Below are positions 1 through 7,113 of a stretch of 20,440 bases of DNA, in pieces; position 1 is the first letter of the stretch; each line of letters begins with the position of its first letter. The translations under genes were made by a program, and so were the position numbers. The stretch lies in NCBI GenBank assembly GCA_038531315.1, contig JBCBBT010000059.1, forward strand, positions 1 through 20,440, read 5' to 3'. The stretch comes from JAJFFW01 sp038531315 (GTDB lineage Bacteria > Pseudomonadota > Alphaproteobacteria > Caulobacterales > Parvularculaceae). The notes beneath the pieces were generated by a model, which saw only the letters and a program-made list of their open reading frames with translations, was not told the origin of the DNA and ran no database searches.

Positions 1-849
1 CTGCCGATTACGGGCCTTGCCAAAAACTCGGAGCGTCCCGATCAGTTTATTGGCATTCATTTTTTCTCACCGGTCGACAAGATGCCGCTTGTAGAAATCA
101 TCCCGGGTGAGAAATCCGGCGATCGGTCGCTCGCCTATGCGCTTGATTACGTGCGCTTGATCAAGAAGACGCCGATTGTGGTCAAAGACACGCGCGGGTT
201 CTACACGAACCGCGTTGTACCGCCTTACCTCGGCGAAGCGATGATCATGGTTCAGGAGGGCGTTAATCCCGCACTCATTGAGAACGCCGCAAAACTTCTC
301 GGTATGCCGGTTGGACCGCTGGCGCTCACCGACGAGACATCGCTTTCGCTTGGGCATATGCTGATGCAATCGACCAAGAAAGAGCTTGGCGATGCATACA
401 AGCCTTCAGGCAACGAAGAATTGTTGGAGAAAATGGTTGTCGGACTCGGGCGCGAAGGTCGTAAATCCGGCGGCGGTTTTTACGAGTACCCGGAAGGCGG
501 CAAAAAATATCTGTGGCCTGATCTCCACGAACACTTCCCGCTTGCGGACGACCAGCCTTCAACTGACGATGTCAAAGAACGCCTGTTGTATGCGCAGCTC
601 ATTCCGGCTTCTCATTGTTATGCCGAAGGGATTGTCTTCGATCCACAGTCGGCCGATCTTGGCGCAATTTTCGGATGGGGCTTTGCGCCATGGACTGGCG
701 GTCCCATGAGCCATATCGATACGATCGGCATGGAAGCGTTTGTGCGCAAAGCCGAAAGCCTTGCGCAGCGCTACGGCGAACGGTTCAATCCGCCGCAGAT
801 GTTCCGCGATATGGCCGACAAAAACGAAAAACTCTATAAGGCCGCATAA
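1..849 (+). CDS. fadB: FadB/FadJ-type 3-hydroxyacyl-CoA dehydrogenase (multifunctional fatty-acid oxidation alpha subunit), 5' truncated
   Basis: The frame is open from base 1 and ends with TAA at 847-849, so the upstream part of the gene is missing. The visible 282 residues are the C-terminal part of a FadB/FadJ-like protein of fatty-acid beta-oxidation (NAD-dependent oxidation of 3-hydroxyacyl-CoA). Near the start is the dehydrogenase signature GIHFFSPVDKMPLVEII. Its His (visible residue 20) and Glu (residue 32) have the spacing of the catalytic His/Glu pair of 3-hydroxyacyl-CoA dehydrogenases. The C-terminal domain follows (DTRGFYTNRVVPPYLGEA and GMPVGPLALTDE), then the second, degenerate C-terminal repeat with GWGFAPWTGGP. 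The enoyl-CoA hydratase domain expected at the N-terminus is outside the window, so a stand-alone dehydrogenase is not strictly excluded, but the duplicated C-terminal domain favours the multifunctional form. A strong terminator follows, so this is probably the last gene of its operon. Confidence 0.93.
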   Translation: MPITGLAKNSERPDQFIGIHFFSPVDKMPLVEIIPGEKSGDRSLAYALDYVRLIKKTPIVVKDTRGFYTNRVVPPYLGEAMIMVQEGVNPALIENAAKLLGMPVGPLALTDETSLSLGHMLMQSTKKELGDAYKPSGNEELLEKMVVGLGREGRKSGGGFYEYPEGGKKYLWPDLHEHFPLADDQPSTDDVKERLLYAQLIPASHCYAEGIVFDPQSADLGAIFGWGFAPWTGGPMSHIDTIGMEAFVRKAESLAQRYGERFNPPQMFRDMADKNEKLYKAA

Positions 850-900
850 GTTGCGGAAATTGCACATCGTTTCGCGTCGGCGTTATGAGATAAAATAGCG

Positions 901-930
901 AAAACACCGCCTCGAGGGGCGGTGTTTTTT
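901..930 (+). terminator. Rho-independent terminator after the fadB-like gene
   Basis: The stem CACCGCC (905-911) pairs with GGCGGTG (918-924). It is extended by AAAA (901-904) pairing with the first Ts, has a 6-nt loop, and is followed by six Ts (925-930). It lies about 50 nt after the fadB-like stop codon. The A-run on the left side would also give a T-run on the opposite strand, so it could work in both directions, although no minus-strand gene ends here. Confidence 0.9.
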
Positions 931-1074
931 CATGTTAAAACACTGAAATATCCTCGCAATCGCGAAAAGAGGGCGCGCATGGGTCGGCATTGGGGCGATT
1001 GCGCGCCTGTGCATTCTTGTTGTTGGGCTGGCGCGCGCGTATTCTCCAAACGACGCAACCGGGGAGCTGAACGC

Positions 1075-2295
1075 ATGATTTCAGACGCAATTCTTCGCAG
1101 GCTAACGGTTATTGTTCCGATCATCATGGTTGCTGCAGGCTGCGCATCAACGCCGCCGACAGACGTAACGTGTACGAATAGTGAGCGATTCAGGCTCGAG
1201 GTGCAGACCGCCCCAATCGCCGACATGCTTTTGAATGGCGAGGCCATCACCCCGGCGCAGATGCGGCCCGGATCGGTTGAAAGCGCGATATTCGGCGCCA
1301 TGACCAATTTTACCGAAGAACAGGAAGCGCGCGGGATCTATCCACGGCGCAATATTGCCGTCTTGTCCGGCGGCGGTCAGTTCGGCGCCTATGGCGCAGG
1401 GTTTTTCGACAGCTATCTGAGCGGCGCGGGTGAAGGCGTCGAATTTGATGTTGTCACCGGCGTCAGCACCGGCGCGCTTCAGGCGACCGGTATTTTCCTC
1501 GGCGGCGAAGACGATCTTGACGGCCTTGTCGAAGCCTATGCGATTGAGCGGGAAACCGATCTTGCGACCCGGCGGCGCTCGATTGCGGGCTTGCCGCTTG
1601 AAACCTCGATCTATGACCTTGCCCCGGCGCGCTTGCGATTTGCCGACTATCTGACCGATGAGCGCATCGCGCGTGTGGCGGAGAAAGCGCGAGAAGGGCG
1701 AAAGCTGCTCGCCGGCGTTGTTGAAGTTCAGGACGGGCAATTTTATGCATTTGATCTGACGGCGATTGCGGCAAGCGATCGTCCGTCAGCGGAAATTCGT
1801 CAATGCTATACGGAAGCCGTATTCGCGAGCGCAGCCGTGCCGGTGATATTTCCCCCGGTTCTGCTCGACGGGCGCCAGTATTTTGACGGCGGCGTCAGGG
1901 CGGCGGTCTTTCTGGACACGACTTTGAAAGCGCTGACGGCGATGAAGGCAGAATACGCCAAAGAAGCGAAGGTCTATACGCTTTTTAACGGATCGCTCGA
2001 GACACCGCCGCAAGACGATCTCGCCATCAGTGTTCTTGACGCGCTCAACCGGACGCGTGCGATTGCTTTTGATCAGATCGACCGGACGTCGCTTCAAAGG
2101 ATCGCGTTACTGGCGGACCGGTTCGATGTGAACTGGGCCCGCATCGAGCCGGGATTATGCGTTGAGCGGCGCGACGAGGCGCCTGATGAAGAAGTCTTCA
2201 ATGCGCCGTTCATGAATTGCCTTATCGCCGAGGGTCAGCTTGCTGGCGCGGGGCCAAGCCCGTTCGCCAGGATACCGCCGCAAGGGAGCCGGTAA
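1075..2295 (+). CDS. Patatin-like phospholipase, predicted lipoprotein
   Basis: A 406-residue protein with the patatin (cPLA2-like) acyl hydrolase core: the glycine-rich oxyanion loop GGGQFGAYGAG (residues 99-109), nucleophile elbow GVSTG with Ser131, and the DGG motif with Asp271, together the expected Ser/Asp dyad. The N-terminus MISDAILRRLTVIVPIIM leads into a lipobox VAAGC with Cys23, so it is probably exported and lipid-anchored. The ATG at 1075 is chosen because it gives this compact signal and has GGGGAG at 1061-1066. An in-frame ATG at 979 with GAGGG in front would add 32 uncharacteristic residues. The substrate cannot be read from sequence; family members release fatty acids from phospholipids or related esters. 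The stop is one base ahead of the next GTG, so the two genes are probably co-transcribed and translationally coupled. Confidence 0.88.
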   Translation: MISDAILRRLTVIVPIIMVAAGCASTPPTDVTCTNSERFRLEVQTAPIADMLLNGEAITPAQMRPGSVESAIFGAMTNFTEEQEARGIYPRRNIAVLSGGGQFGAYGAGFFDSYLSGAGEGVEFDVVTGVSTGALQATGIFLGGEDDLDGLVEAYAIERETDLATRRRSIAGLPLETSIYDLAPARLRFADYLTDERIARVAEKAREGRKLLAGVVEVQDGQFYAFDLTAIAASDRPSAEIRQCYTEAVFASAAVPVIFPPVLLDGRQYFDGGVRAAVFLDTTLKALTAMKAEYAKEAKVYTLFNGSLETPPQDDLAISVLDALNRTRAIAFDQIDRTSLQRIALLADRFDVNWARIEPGLCVERRDEAPDEEVFNAPFMNCLIAEGQLAGAGPSPFARIPPQGSR

Positions 2296-2296
2296 C

Positions 2297-2674
2297 GTGG
2301 AAAAGGTAACCGGGATTGGCGGGGTGTTCTTCCGCGCCAAGGATACGACTGCATTGGCGCAGTGGTACGAAGATCATCTCGGCGTTTTGAAAGTGCCCGG
2401 CGACTACGACCAGCCGGCATGGCGTCAGGAGGCGGGGACGACGGTTTTTGCACCATTCAGTCAAGACACGGACTATTTCGGCGAACCGGCTCAGCAATTT
2501 ATGTTGAATTTCCGAGTGCGCGATCTCGACGCCATGGTCGCGCAACTGAAAAAGGTCGACATCGCCGTTGACGTTGATCCCGAGACGTATCCAAATGGCC
2601 GTTTTGCAAGGCTCTCCGATCCGGAGGGAAATCCAATTCAGCTCTGGGAGCCCGGGGGATGCGATCCGCATTGA
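2297..2674 (+). CDS. VOC-superfamily (glyoxalase/bleomycin-resistance fold) protein
   Basis: A 125-residue single-domain protein with two beta-alpha-beta-beta-beta halves typical of the vicinal oxygen chelate fold. The first half opens with GVFFRAKDTTALAQWYEDHLGV. The second contains FRVRDLDAMVAQL and ends with DPEGNPIQLWEP, where Glu118 sits at the usual C-terminal metal-ligand position. GTG at 2297 is taken as the start because it lies one base after the patatin stop, has AAGGGAG at 2282-2288, and places the first strand where the family has it. Reading further upstream would run into the patatin gene. VOC proteins include lyases, dioxygenases, isomerases and binding proteins; nothing here fixes the reaction. 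The coupling to the patatin gene suggests shared expression, not necessarily a shared pathway. Confidence 0.85.
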   Translation: MEKVTGIGGVFFRAKDTTALAQWYEDHLGVLKVPGDYDQPAWRQEAGTTVFAPFSQDTDYFGEPAQQFMLNFRVRDLDAMVAQLKKVDIAVDVDPETYPNGRFARLSDPEGNPIQLWEPGGCDPH

Positions 2675-2886
2675 GGCGCTGAAAAGCATTCGGCGCGATA
2701 TTCTTCCCCATCTTGATCGCGACGGTGCAAACCGAGGCCCGTCCCATGCCGGCGACGTTATTTGGCGGTTGCGGCAGTGCGGATCGCCCGCCATTCGCCT
2801 TGTAGGCAGGCAGAAATTTGTATCGGTGAACCGGTCGGTGCTACCGTTCCGAAAAGAGCAAAGAAAACAAGGGAAGGGCGGCTTTT
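2675..2886 (+). other. Intergenic stretch without a supported gene
   Basis: These 212 bases separate the VOC gene from the next lipoprotein gene. I see no convincing intrinsic terminator and no well-matched sigma70 promoter. Reading frames across it begin inside neighbouring genes and look like shadows. The last part carries the purine-rich ribosome binding site (AGGGAAGGG around 2870-2878) of the lipoprotein gene. A promoter for that gene is likely here because of the length of the gap, but it is not visible with confidence. Confidence 0.4.
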
Positions 2887-3411
2887 ATGGGTTTTCTGGC
2901 AAGGGCGGCGATTTTGGTAATCGCCATTGCGGCGGTTTCAGGGTGTGTCACAGCGGTGGGCACGTCTTACGGCCCTGCTGACGAAAAGGGGTTCGGCTAT
3001 TCCGAAACGCGACTGGAAGCTGATCGGTTCCGGGTTGTGTTCAGCGGCGACGGAGCGACGCCCGTTGAAGTCGTCGAAGATTTTGCGCTCCTGCGTGCAG
3101 CGGAGTTGACCTTGGAGACCGGAAATGACTGGTTTCGCATCGTTGCGCGCTCCGTGGAAGGCGATGAACGCGGCGGCGTTGACGTCGGGGCCGGTTTGGG
3201 GTCGGGCAGTTTCGGCCGACGCGGCGGCGTTTCCGTGGGCGTCGGCGGTAATGTCGGTCGCGTTGGAGCGCGGCGGTTCTTCACCGCGAGGATGGAAGTT
3301 TTGATGGGAAAAAATCCGCCGCCGGAAGAAGACGGTGAAGTCTACGACGCCCGGTCGATTGTTCGTTCAATCGGCCCCGCATCGACGGATGACGCTGTCG
3401 AAGCATCCTAA
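2887..3411 (+). CDS. CC0125/CC1285-family lipoprotein
   Basis: A 174-residue predicted lipoprotein: a hydrophobic signal (residues 3-18) and a lipobox VSGC with Cys20. The following core FGYSETRLEADRFRVVFSG and TPVEVVEDFALLRAAELTL matches my memory of a family named after Caulobacter proteins CC0125/CC1285, found mainly in Alphaproteobacteria and of unknown function. Residues 95-128 are unusually rich in Gly, Val and Arg with an alternating pattern (GVDVGAGLGSGSFGRRGG and onward), followed by a hydrophobic strand and an acidic C-terminus. ATG 2887 has a strong AGGGAAGGG Shine-Dalgarno region. Only 32 bases separate its stop from the cupin gene, so the two probably form one transcript. It likely acts at the inner face of the outer membrane or in the periplasm. 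Confidence 0.82.
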   Translation: MGFLARAAILVIAIAAVSGCVTAVGTSYGPADEKGFGYSETRLEADRFRVVFSGDGATPVEVVEDFALLRAAELTLETGNDWFRIVARSVEGDERGGVDVGAGLGSGSFGRRGGVSVGVGGNVGRVGARRFFTARMEVLMGKNPPPEEDGEVYDARSIVRSIGPASTDDAVEAS

Positions 3412-3443
3412 GGCTCCATGATCGATATGAGCGGGAATGGCCT

Positions 3444-4010
3444 ATGAATTGGCAGGCGCTACGGCGCATTGTGACGCAAAACAAACCTGGCCAAGAGGGT
3501 GACCGCGCACGGTCCTCGGTTTTCATCGATGGCGAGCCGGCGAAAGTACTCGCGGTTGAAGAAGCCGGGTTGGCGGAAATCTGGACAGCGCTCCTCGAAC
3601 CTGACGCACTTCGCGCCGGCGCCCTTGCTCCTGACGGTGATCTCTTAGCCAACCAGGATGTGGCGCTTGAGCCGGCGGCGCGGGCGCTAAAAGTCCGTTG
3701 GTTCACCGTGCCGCCTGAGGACGCCAGCGCGACGCCGGAAGAGCGGGAAGCCGCGGCGGCGTTCGGTTTTGCGGCGGCGCAGGCGAGCGATGCGCGCGTT
3801 GATACGAGCCGCCATCCGATGATGCACGAAACGCTGACGCTCGATGTGATCGTCCTCATTAAGGGGGCCGTCGACCTCCTGCTGGACGAGGGGGAGGCGC
3901 GCGCGCTGAAGCCTGGAGATGTCGTCATCCAGCGAGCGACCAATCACGCCTGGGTCAACACCGGCGATGAGACGGCGCCGCTTGTTGCAATTTTGGTGAA
4001 TGTCGAGTGA
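3444..4010 (+). CDS. Cupin-domain protein
   Basis: A 188-residue protein with a C-terminal cupin barrel (about residues 120-186). Motif 1 is degenerate: His128 is followed by Thr130 instead of a second His, and Asp134 stands six residues ahead of Gly141 where the classic motif has Glu. Motif 2 is LKPGDVVIQRATNHAWVN, with His168 and Asn172 in the expected places. This pattern belongs to a group of bacterial cupins without assigned reactions, and a classical three-His/one-Glu metal site is not complete. The N-terminal 120 residues include a short strand-rich part and an Ala/Glu-rich stretch (about 95-115). There is no signal peptide, so it is presumably cytosolic. ATG 3444 has AGCGGGA about 8 bases upstream. 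It sits 32 bases after the lipoprotein gene and is likely co-transcribed with it. Confidence 0.83.
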   Translation: MNWQALRRIVTQNKPGQEGDRARSSVFIDGEPAKVLAVEEAGLAEIWTALLEPDALRAGALAPDGDLLANQDVALEPAARALKVRWFTVPPEDASATPEEREAAAAFGFAAAQASDARVDTSRHPMMHETLTLDVIVLIKGAVDLLLDEGEARALKPGDVVIQRATNHAWVNTGDETAPLVAILVNVE

Positions 4011-4042
4011 ACGACCAGAGACGGCAAGAGCGTATCAGATGC

Positions 4043-4098
4043 GCCGATCAAAAAACGATCTAGGCTAAAAAGCAAAACGCTTGTGAATAACGCAAGCG
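4043..4098 (+). promoter_or_regulatory. Two inverted repeats upstream of the acyl-CoA synthetase gene
   Basis: The first (4043-4065) reads GCCGATC, seven bases, then GATCTAGGC, a dyad with a two-base offset that also contains CGATC twice, 11 bases apart. The second is a perfect 6-bp dyad, CGCTTG (4078-4083) and CAAGCG (4093-4098), around a 9-base spacer. They lie 65-120 bases upstream of the GTG start. They could be regulator sites for the fatty-acid gene or mRNA hairpins after the cupin gene; the sequence does not decide. Confidence 0.3.
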
Positions 4099-4163
4099 CG
4101 CCCAACAGCTGTCGGGTCCAATGTCGGTCAAAGTAAGCCCTGCGAGGGCAAAGAGAGGATCTG

Positions 4164-5777
4164 GTGTATTCGGTTTCACTGAATGAGTCTTATTTTCCGG
4201 CGCAGGAAGGCGAGGCGCCGTCACCCATGACAGTCGGCGCGCTTTTGCGCGCTTCAGCCGAAAAGTGGCCGGACGCGATGGCGATGCGTGAGGTTGGTCT
4301 CGATGGAACGATGGGGCGATCTTGGACCTACGCCCAATTATGGGAGGAAGCGGAGCGCCTTGGTCGAGTGTTGGCCGGCCGCCACGCCAAGGGCGCCCGC
4401 GTTGCAGTCTGGGCGCCGAACGTGCCTGAGTGGATCTTTCTTGAGTTCGGGCTCGCCCTCGCGGGCGTCACTCTTGTGACCGTCAACCCTTCCTATCAAC
4501 AACGAGAGCTTGAATATGTTCTCAACCAGTCCGGAGCGGAAGCGCTCTATCTGGTTGAGAATTTTCGCGGCAATCCAATGAAGGAAATCGCCGAGGCCGC
4601 CATTGCGGCGGCGCCGCGGGTAAAGGCCATCATCAACATCTCGGATGCGCAAGCGCTGTTCGCTGGCGAGCCCGGCGACTTGCCGTCGGTTTCCCCAGGT
4701 GATCCGGCGCAAATTCAGTATACCTCTGGGACAACCGGATTTCCGAAAGGGGCGGTGCTCCATCATCACGGTCTGACGCGCAATGGTCTTGATTGCATGG
4801 CGCGGCTCGATTTCCGGCCCGGCGACAAATCGCTCAATTACATGCCCCTGTTCCATACAACGGGTTGCGCGGTCCACACGCTGGGCGTCATGGGTAAGGG
4901 CGGAGAGATGCTGTTAATGCCCATGTTTGAGCCGGTCGCCGCCGCTGAAGTCCTGGAGCGGGAAAAAGTCAGTATGATCGTTGGCGTGCCGACCATGATC
5001 ATCGCGCTCATTGAAGAGGCCAAGCGCAGCAAAAGAGACTTTTCCTCCGTGCGCTCGGTGACATCGGGCGGCTCGATGGTGTCGCCGGAATTGGCGCGCG
5101 CAACCGAGCAATTTTTTGGGTCGGTTGTGCAGATAATTTATGGCCAAACCGAAACGTCTCCAGTCATCACGATGGCGTGGCGGAACGATGCGCTCGACGA
5201 TCTTGTTGGAACGATTGGGCAGCCTTTGCCGCATGTCGCCGTATCGATCCGCGACCCGCAAACCAATGCAGTCACGCCTTGTGGCGAGCAGGGTGAAATC
5301 TGTACGCGCGGTTATCTGACCATGATTGGCTATAACGCTAATGACGAGGCGACGGCGAAAACGATCGACAGCGACGGTTGGCTTCATACCGGCGATCTTG
5401 GGACGATGGACGCGCGCGGTTATGTAAAGATCACCGGCCGGGTTAAGGAGATGATCATCCGGGGCGGTGAGAACCTGTTTCCGGCGGAAATCGAGAACGC
5501 CATTCTCGAACATGAAGCCATTGCAGAAACCGCGGTCGTCGGCGTGCCCGACGAAAAATGGGGCGAACAGGTCGCCTGTTTCATGCGCGCGGCAGGCGGT
5601 GAAAAACCCGCGCCCGGGGCGTTAAAGACTTTCATCAGGGAGCGCATTTCCCCTCAAAAGACGCCCGCGTTCTGGATCTGGGTTGACGAATGGCCGCTCA
5701 CCGGATCAGGCAAGATACAGAAATTCAAGTTGGCTGAAGCCTTTGAAAACGGTGCTTTCGACCCGCTGACCGCATGA
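4164..5777 (+). CDS. Fatty acyl-CoA synthetase, AMP-binding (ANL) superfamily
   Basis: A 537-residue adenylate-forming enzyme that activates a carboxylic acid with ATP and joins it to CoA. All core motifs are present: the P-loop TSGTTGFPKG (187-196), the adenine-side motif YGQTETSP (326-333), TGD with Asp411, the hinge region GRVKEM (425-430), and catalytic Lys517 in GSGK near the C-terminus. YGQTETSP together with GTIGQPLPHV resembles the medium/long-chain ACSF2-like branch, so a fatty acid is the likely substrate; the chain length cannot be read. There is no signal or membrane helix. The start is GTG 4164, with GAGAGGA at 4153-4159, which gives a normal N-terminus. It stands alone after a 153-base gap containing two inverted repeats. 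Together with the upstream beta-oxidation gene it suggests fatty-acid use. Confidence 0.92.
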   Translation: MYSVSLNESYFPAQEGEAPSPMTVGALLRASAEKWPDAMAMREVGLDGTMGRSWTYAQLWEEAERLGRVLAGRHAKGARVAVWAPNVPEWIFLEFGLALAGVTLVTVNPSYQQRELEYVLNQSGAEALYLVENFRGNPMKEIAEAAIAAAPRVKAIINISDAQALFAGEPGDLPSVSPGDPAQIQYTSGTTGFPKGAVLHHHGLTRNGLDCMARLDFRPGDKSLNYMPLFHTTGCAVHTLGVMGKGGEMLLMPMFEPVAAAEVLEREKVSMIVGVPTMIIALIEEAKRSKRDFSSVRSVTSGGSMVSPELARATEQFFGSVVQIIYGQTETSPVITMAWRNDALDDLVGTIGQPLPHVAVSIRDPQTNAVTPCGEQGEICTRGYLTMIGYNANDEATAKTIDSDGWLHTGDLGTMDARGYVKITGRVKEMIIRGGENLFPAEIENAILEHEAIAETAVVGVPDEKWGEQVACFMRAAGGEKPAPGALKTFIRERISPQKTPAFWIWVDEWPLTGSGKIQKFKLAEAFENGAFDPLTA

Positions 5778-5802
5778 TTTCGCGATGAATTCCGCCGCGA
5801 AA
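5778..5802 (+). other. Perfect 7-bp inverted repeat directly after the acyl-CoA synthetase stop
   Basis: TTTCGCG (5778-5784) and CGCGAAA (5796-5802) flank an 11-base spacer and begin at the first base after TGA. There is no T-run behind the right arm on the plus strand, so it is not a standard intrinsic terminator. It may be a 3'-end stabilising hairpin or a weak terminator. Confidence 0.4.
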
Positions 5803-5867
5803 GAAAAGTCTCTAACCGTCCGTTTACCCCCTCTCGCCAGACTGGCAGGCGGCAAGGGAGAAAATCG

Positions 5868-6224
5868 ATGTTTGGACTTTTCAAAACGCGCGCCCGCAAA
5901 ACCCTGGAGTTGGAGGCGCGACTCTCGTCGCCGTCCGGGGAGCCCATATATGGCGAAATCGAATTTGACGAATATAACGACGGATCCTGGCGTCTCGAGA
6001 TTGAACTGAAACACCGCGAAACGCCGCTCCATATGAACGGGCCGATTGATGTGCGCGTCGACGGCGCTGCTGTCGGCGCCATCGCGGCGGGGCCCGGCGT
6101 CACGTATTTTCGCCGCTCACAACGCGATGGTCCGCTTGGGTTTGAACCACAGCTCGGTCAGCGCGTCGAAATCGTGCAGGGCGGTTCGGTAATCGCAGCG
6201 GGAGAATTCGAATACGACGATTAG
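5868..6224 (+). CDS. Conserved-looking hypothetical protein, 118 aa, probably all-beta
   Basis: I do not recognise a family. The protein starts with a short basic segment (MFGLFKTRARK). It then alternates short hydrophobic/charged strands with Gly, Asp and Pro turns (for example YGEIEFDEYNDGSWRLEIEL and IDVRVDGAAVGAIAAGPGV), ending in an acidic EFEYDD. There is no signal peptide, membrane helix or cysteine. It looks like a small cytosolic beta-sandwich or barrel. ATG 5868 has a clear AAGGGAG at 5854-5860, which supports a real gene. The short N-terminal FGLF may be an amphipathic anchor, but that is a guess. It follows the acyl-CoA synthetase after 90 bases containing a hairpin and is convergent with rsmA, 34 bases from its stop. 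No function is proposed. Confidence 0.7.
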   Translation: MFGLFKTRARKTLELEARLSSPSGEPIYGEIEFDEYNDGSWRLEIELKHRETPLHMNGPIDVRVDGAAVGAIAAGPGVTYFRRSQRDGPLGFEPQLGQRVEIVQGGSVIAAGEFEYDD

Positions 6225-6258
6225 CCGCTTTATGGCGCCGCCAGGATATCGAGAAATT

Positions 6259-7113
6259 CTAGTGGGGTCGCTGGTCGCTGACAAAATTTGCGAGCGCGCA
6301 GTAATGTTCCACATCAACTGTCTCGGCGCGATCCGTCAGCTGAAGACCAACGGACTGCAAAACGGTGTCCAGTTTTTGATCGAATACCGACGCAAGTGAA
6401 GAGCGAAGCATTTTCCGGCGTTGTGAGAATGCCGCAGCGGTCACTTTTTCCAAGGCGGCAAAGTATTCAAGGCGCGTTTCAGCCGGTTCGAAAACGACGA
6501 CCGTCGACGCGACTTTCGGCGGCGGTGTAAAGGCGCGGGCCGGCAAGTCAAAGGCGCGGCGCGGACGGCTTGCGGCCTGAGCGATGATCGAGAGGCGTCC
6601 GTATGTCTTCGACCCCGGGGCGGCCAGAATTCTGTCAGCAACCTCCTTTTGGAACATTAGCGCCATCGCACGCCAAAGCGGCGGCGCAGCGGCGTGCGTC
6701 GAATGGTTTGCGCGCAACCATTTGATCAGAAGTTCAGTCGAAATATTGTAGGGCAGATTGGCGGCGATCTTCACGGGCGTCGCCATCAAGGTTCGTTCAT
6801 CGGCGCCAAGAGCATCGCCTTCTATGACGACAAGCTTATTGGGATACGCATCGGCGACATCCTGTAGCGCCGCGATACAACGGCGATCGCGCTCAATCGC
6901 CGTCACCTCAGCGCCGGCTTCGAGGAGCGCACGCGTGAGACCGCCGGGACCTGGACCGATTTCAAGGACGCGCTCGCCCGGTCCGATATCGACAGCGCGT
7001 GCAATCTTGCGCGTCACGTTGAGATCGAGAAGAAAGTGTTGCCCTAGCGCTTTGCGCGCGCCGAGCCCATATTCAGCGATCACATCGCGCAAGGGCGGCA
7101 GCGCATCGCTCAT
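6259..7113 (-). CDS. rsmA: 16S rRNA (adenine1518-N6/adenine1519-N6) dimethyltransferase RsmA/KsgA
   Basis: A 284-residue SAM-dependent methyltransferase that dimethylates two adjacent adenines in the 3'-terminal hairpin of 16S rRNA during small-subunit maturation. The KsgA N-terminal box LGQHFL (23-28), SAM-binding motif I EIGPGPGGLT (51-60), the acidic IERD (73-76), the GDAL motif (99-102) and catalytic motif IV NLPYNIST (119-126) are all present. The C-terminal domain carries AFTPPPKVASTVV and FSQRRKMLRSSL, typical of the family. The length is normal. Its ATG overlaps the pdxA stop by four bases (ATGA), so translation is probably coupled to pdxA. It is the last gene of the lptF-to-rsmA string. 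Confidence 0.98.
   Translation of the reverse strand: MSDALPPLRDVIAEYGLGARKALGQHFLLDLNVTRKIARAVDIGPGERVLEIGPGPGGLTRALLEAGAEVTAIERDRRCIAALQDVADAYPNKLVVIEGDALGADERTLMATPVKIAANLPYNISTELLIKWLRANHSTHAAAPPLWRAMALMFQKEVADRILAAPGSKTYGRLSIIAQAASRPRRAFDLPARAFTPPPKVASTVVVFEPAETRLEYFAALEKVTAAAFSQRRKMLRSSLASVFDQKLDTVLQSVGLQLTDRAETVDVEHYCALANFVSDQRPH

Noticed and set aside
947..1076. A plus-strand frame reading like a hydrophobic peptide (WVGIGAIARLCILVVGL) that ends in TGA overlapping the patatin ATG
   Set aside because: It has no ATG, GTG or TTG start after the preceding stop at 944-946 and no recognisable family, so it is probably chance or an unprovable remnant.
3281..3943. 220-codon minus-strand open frame opposite the lipoprotein and cupin genes
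   Set aside because: It is Ser/Arg/Ala-rich shadow coding that spans two genes with good starts and family matches on the other strand.
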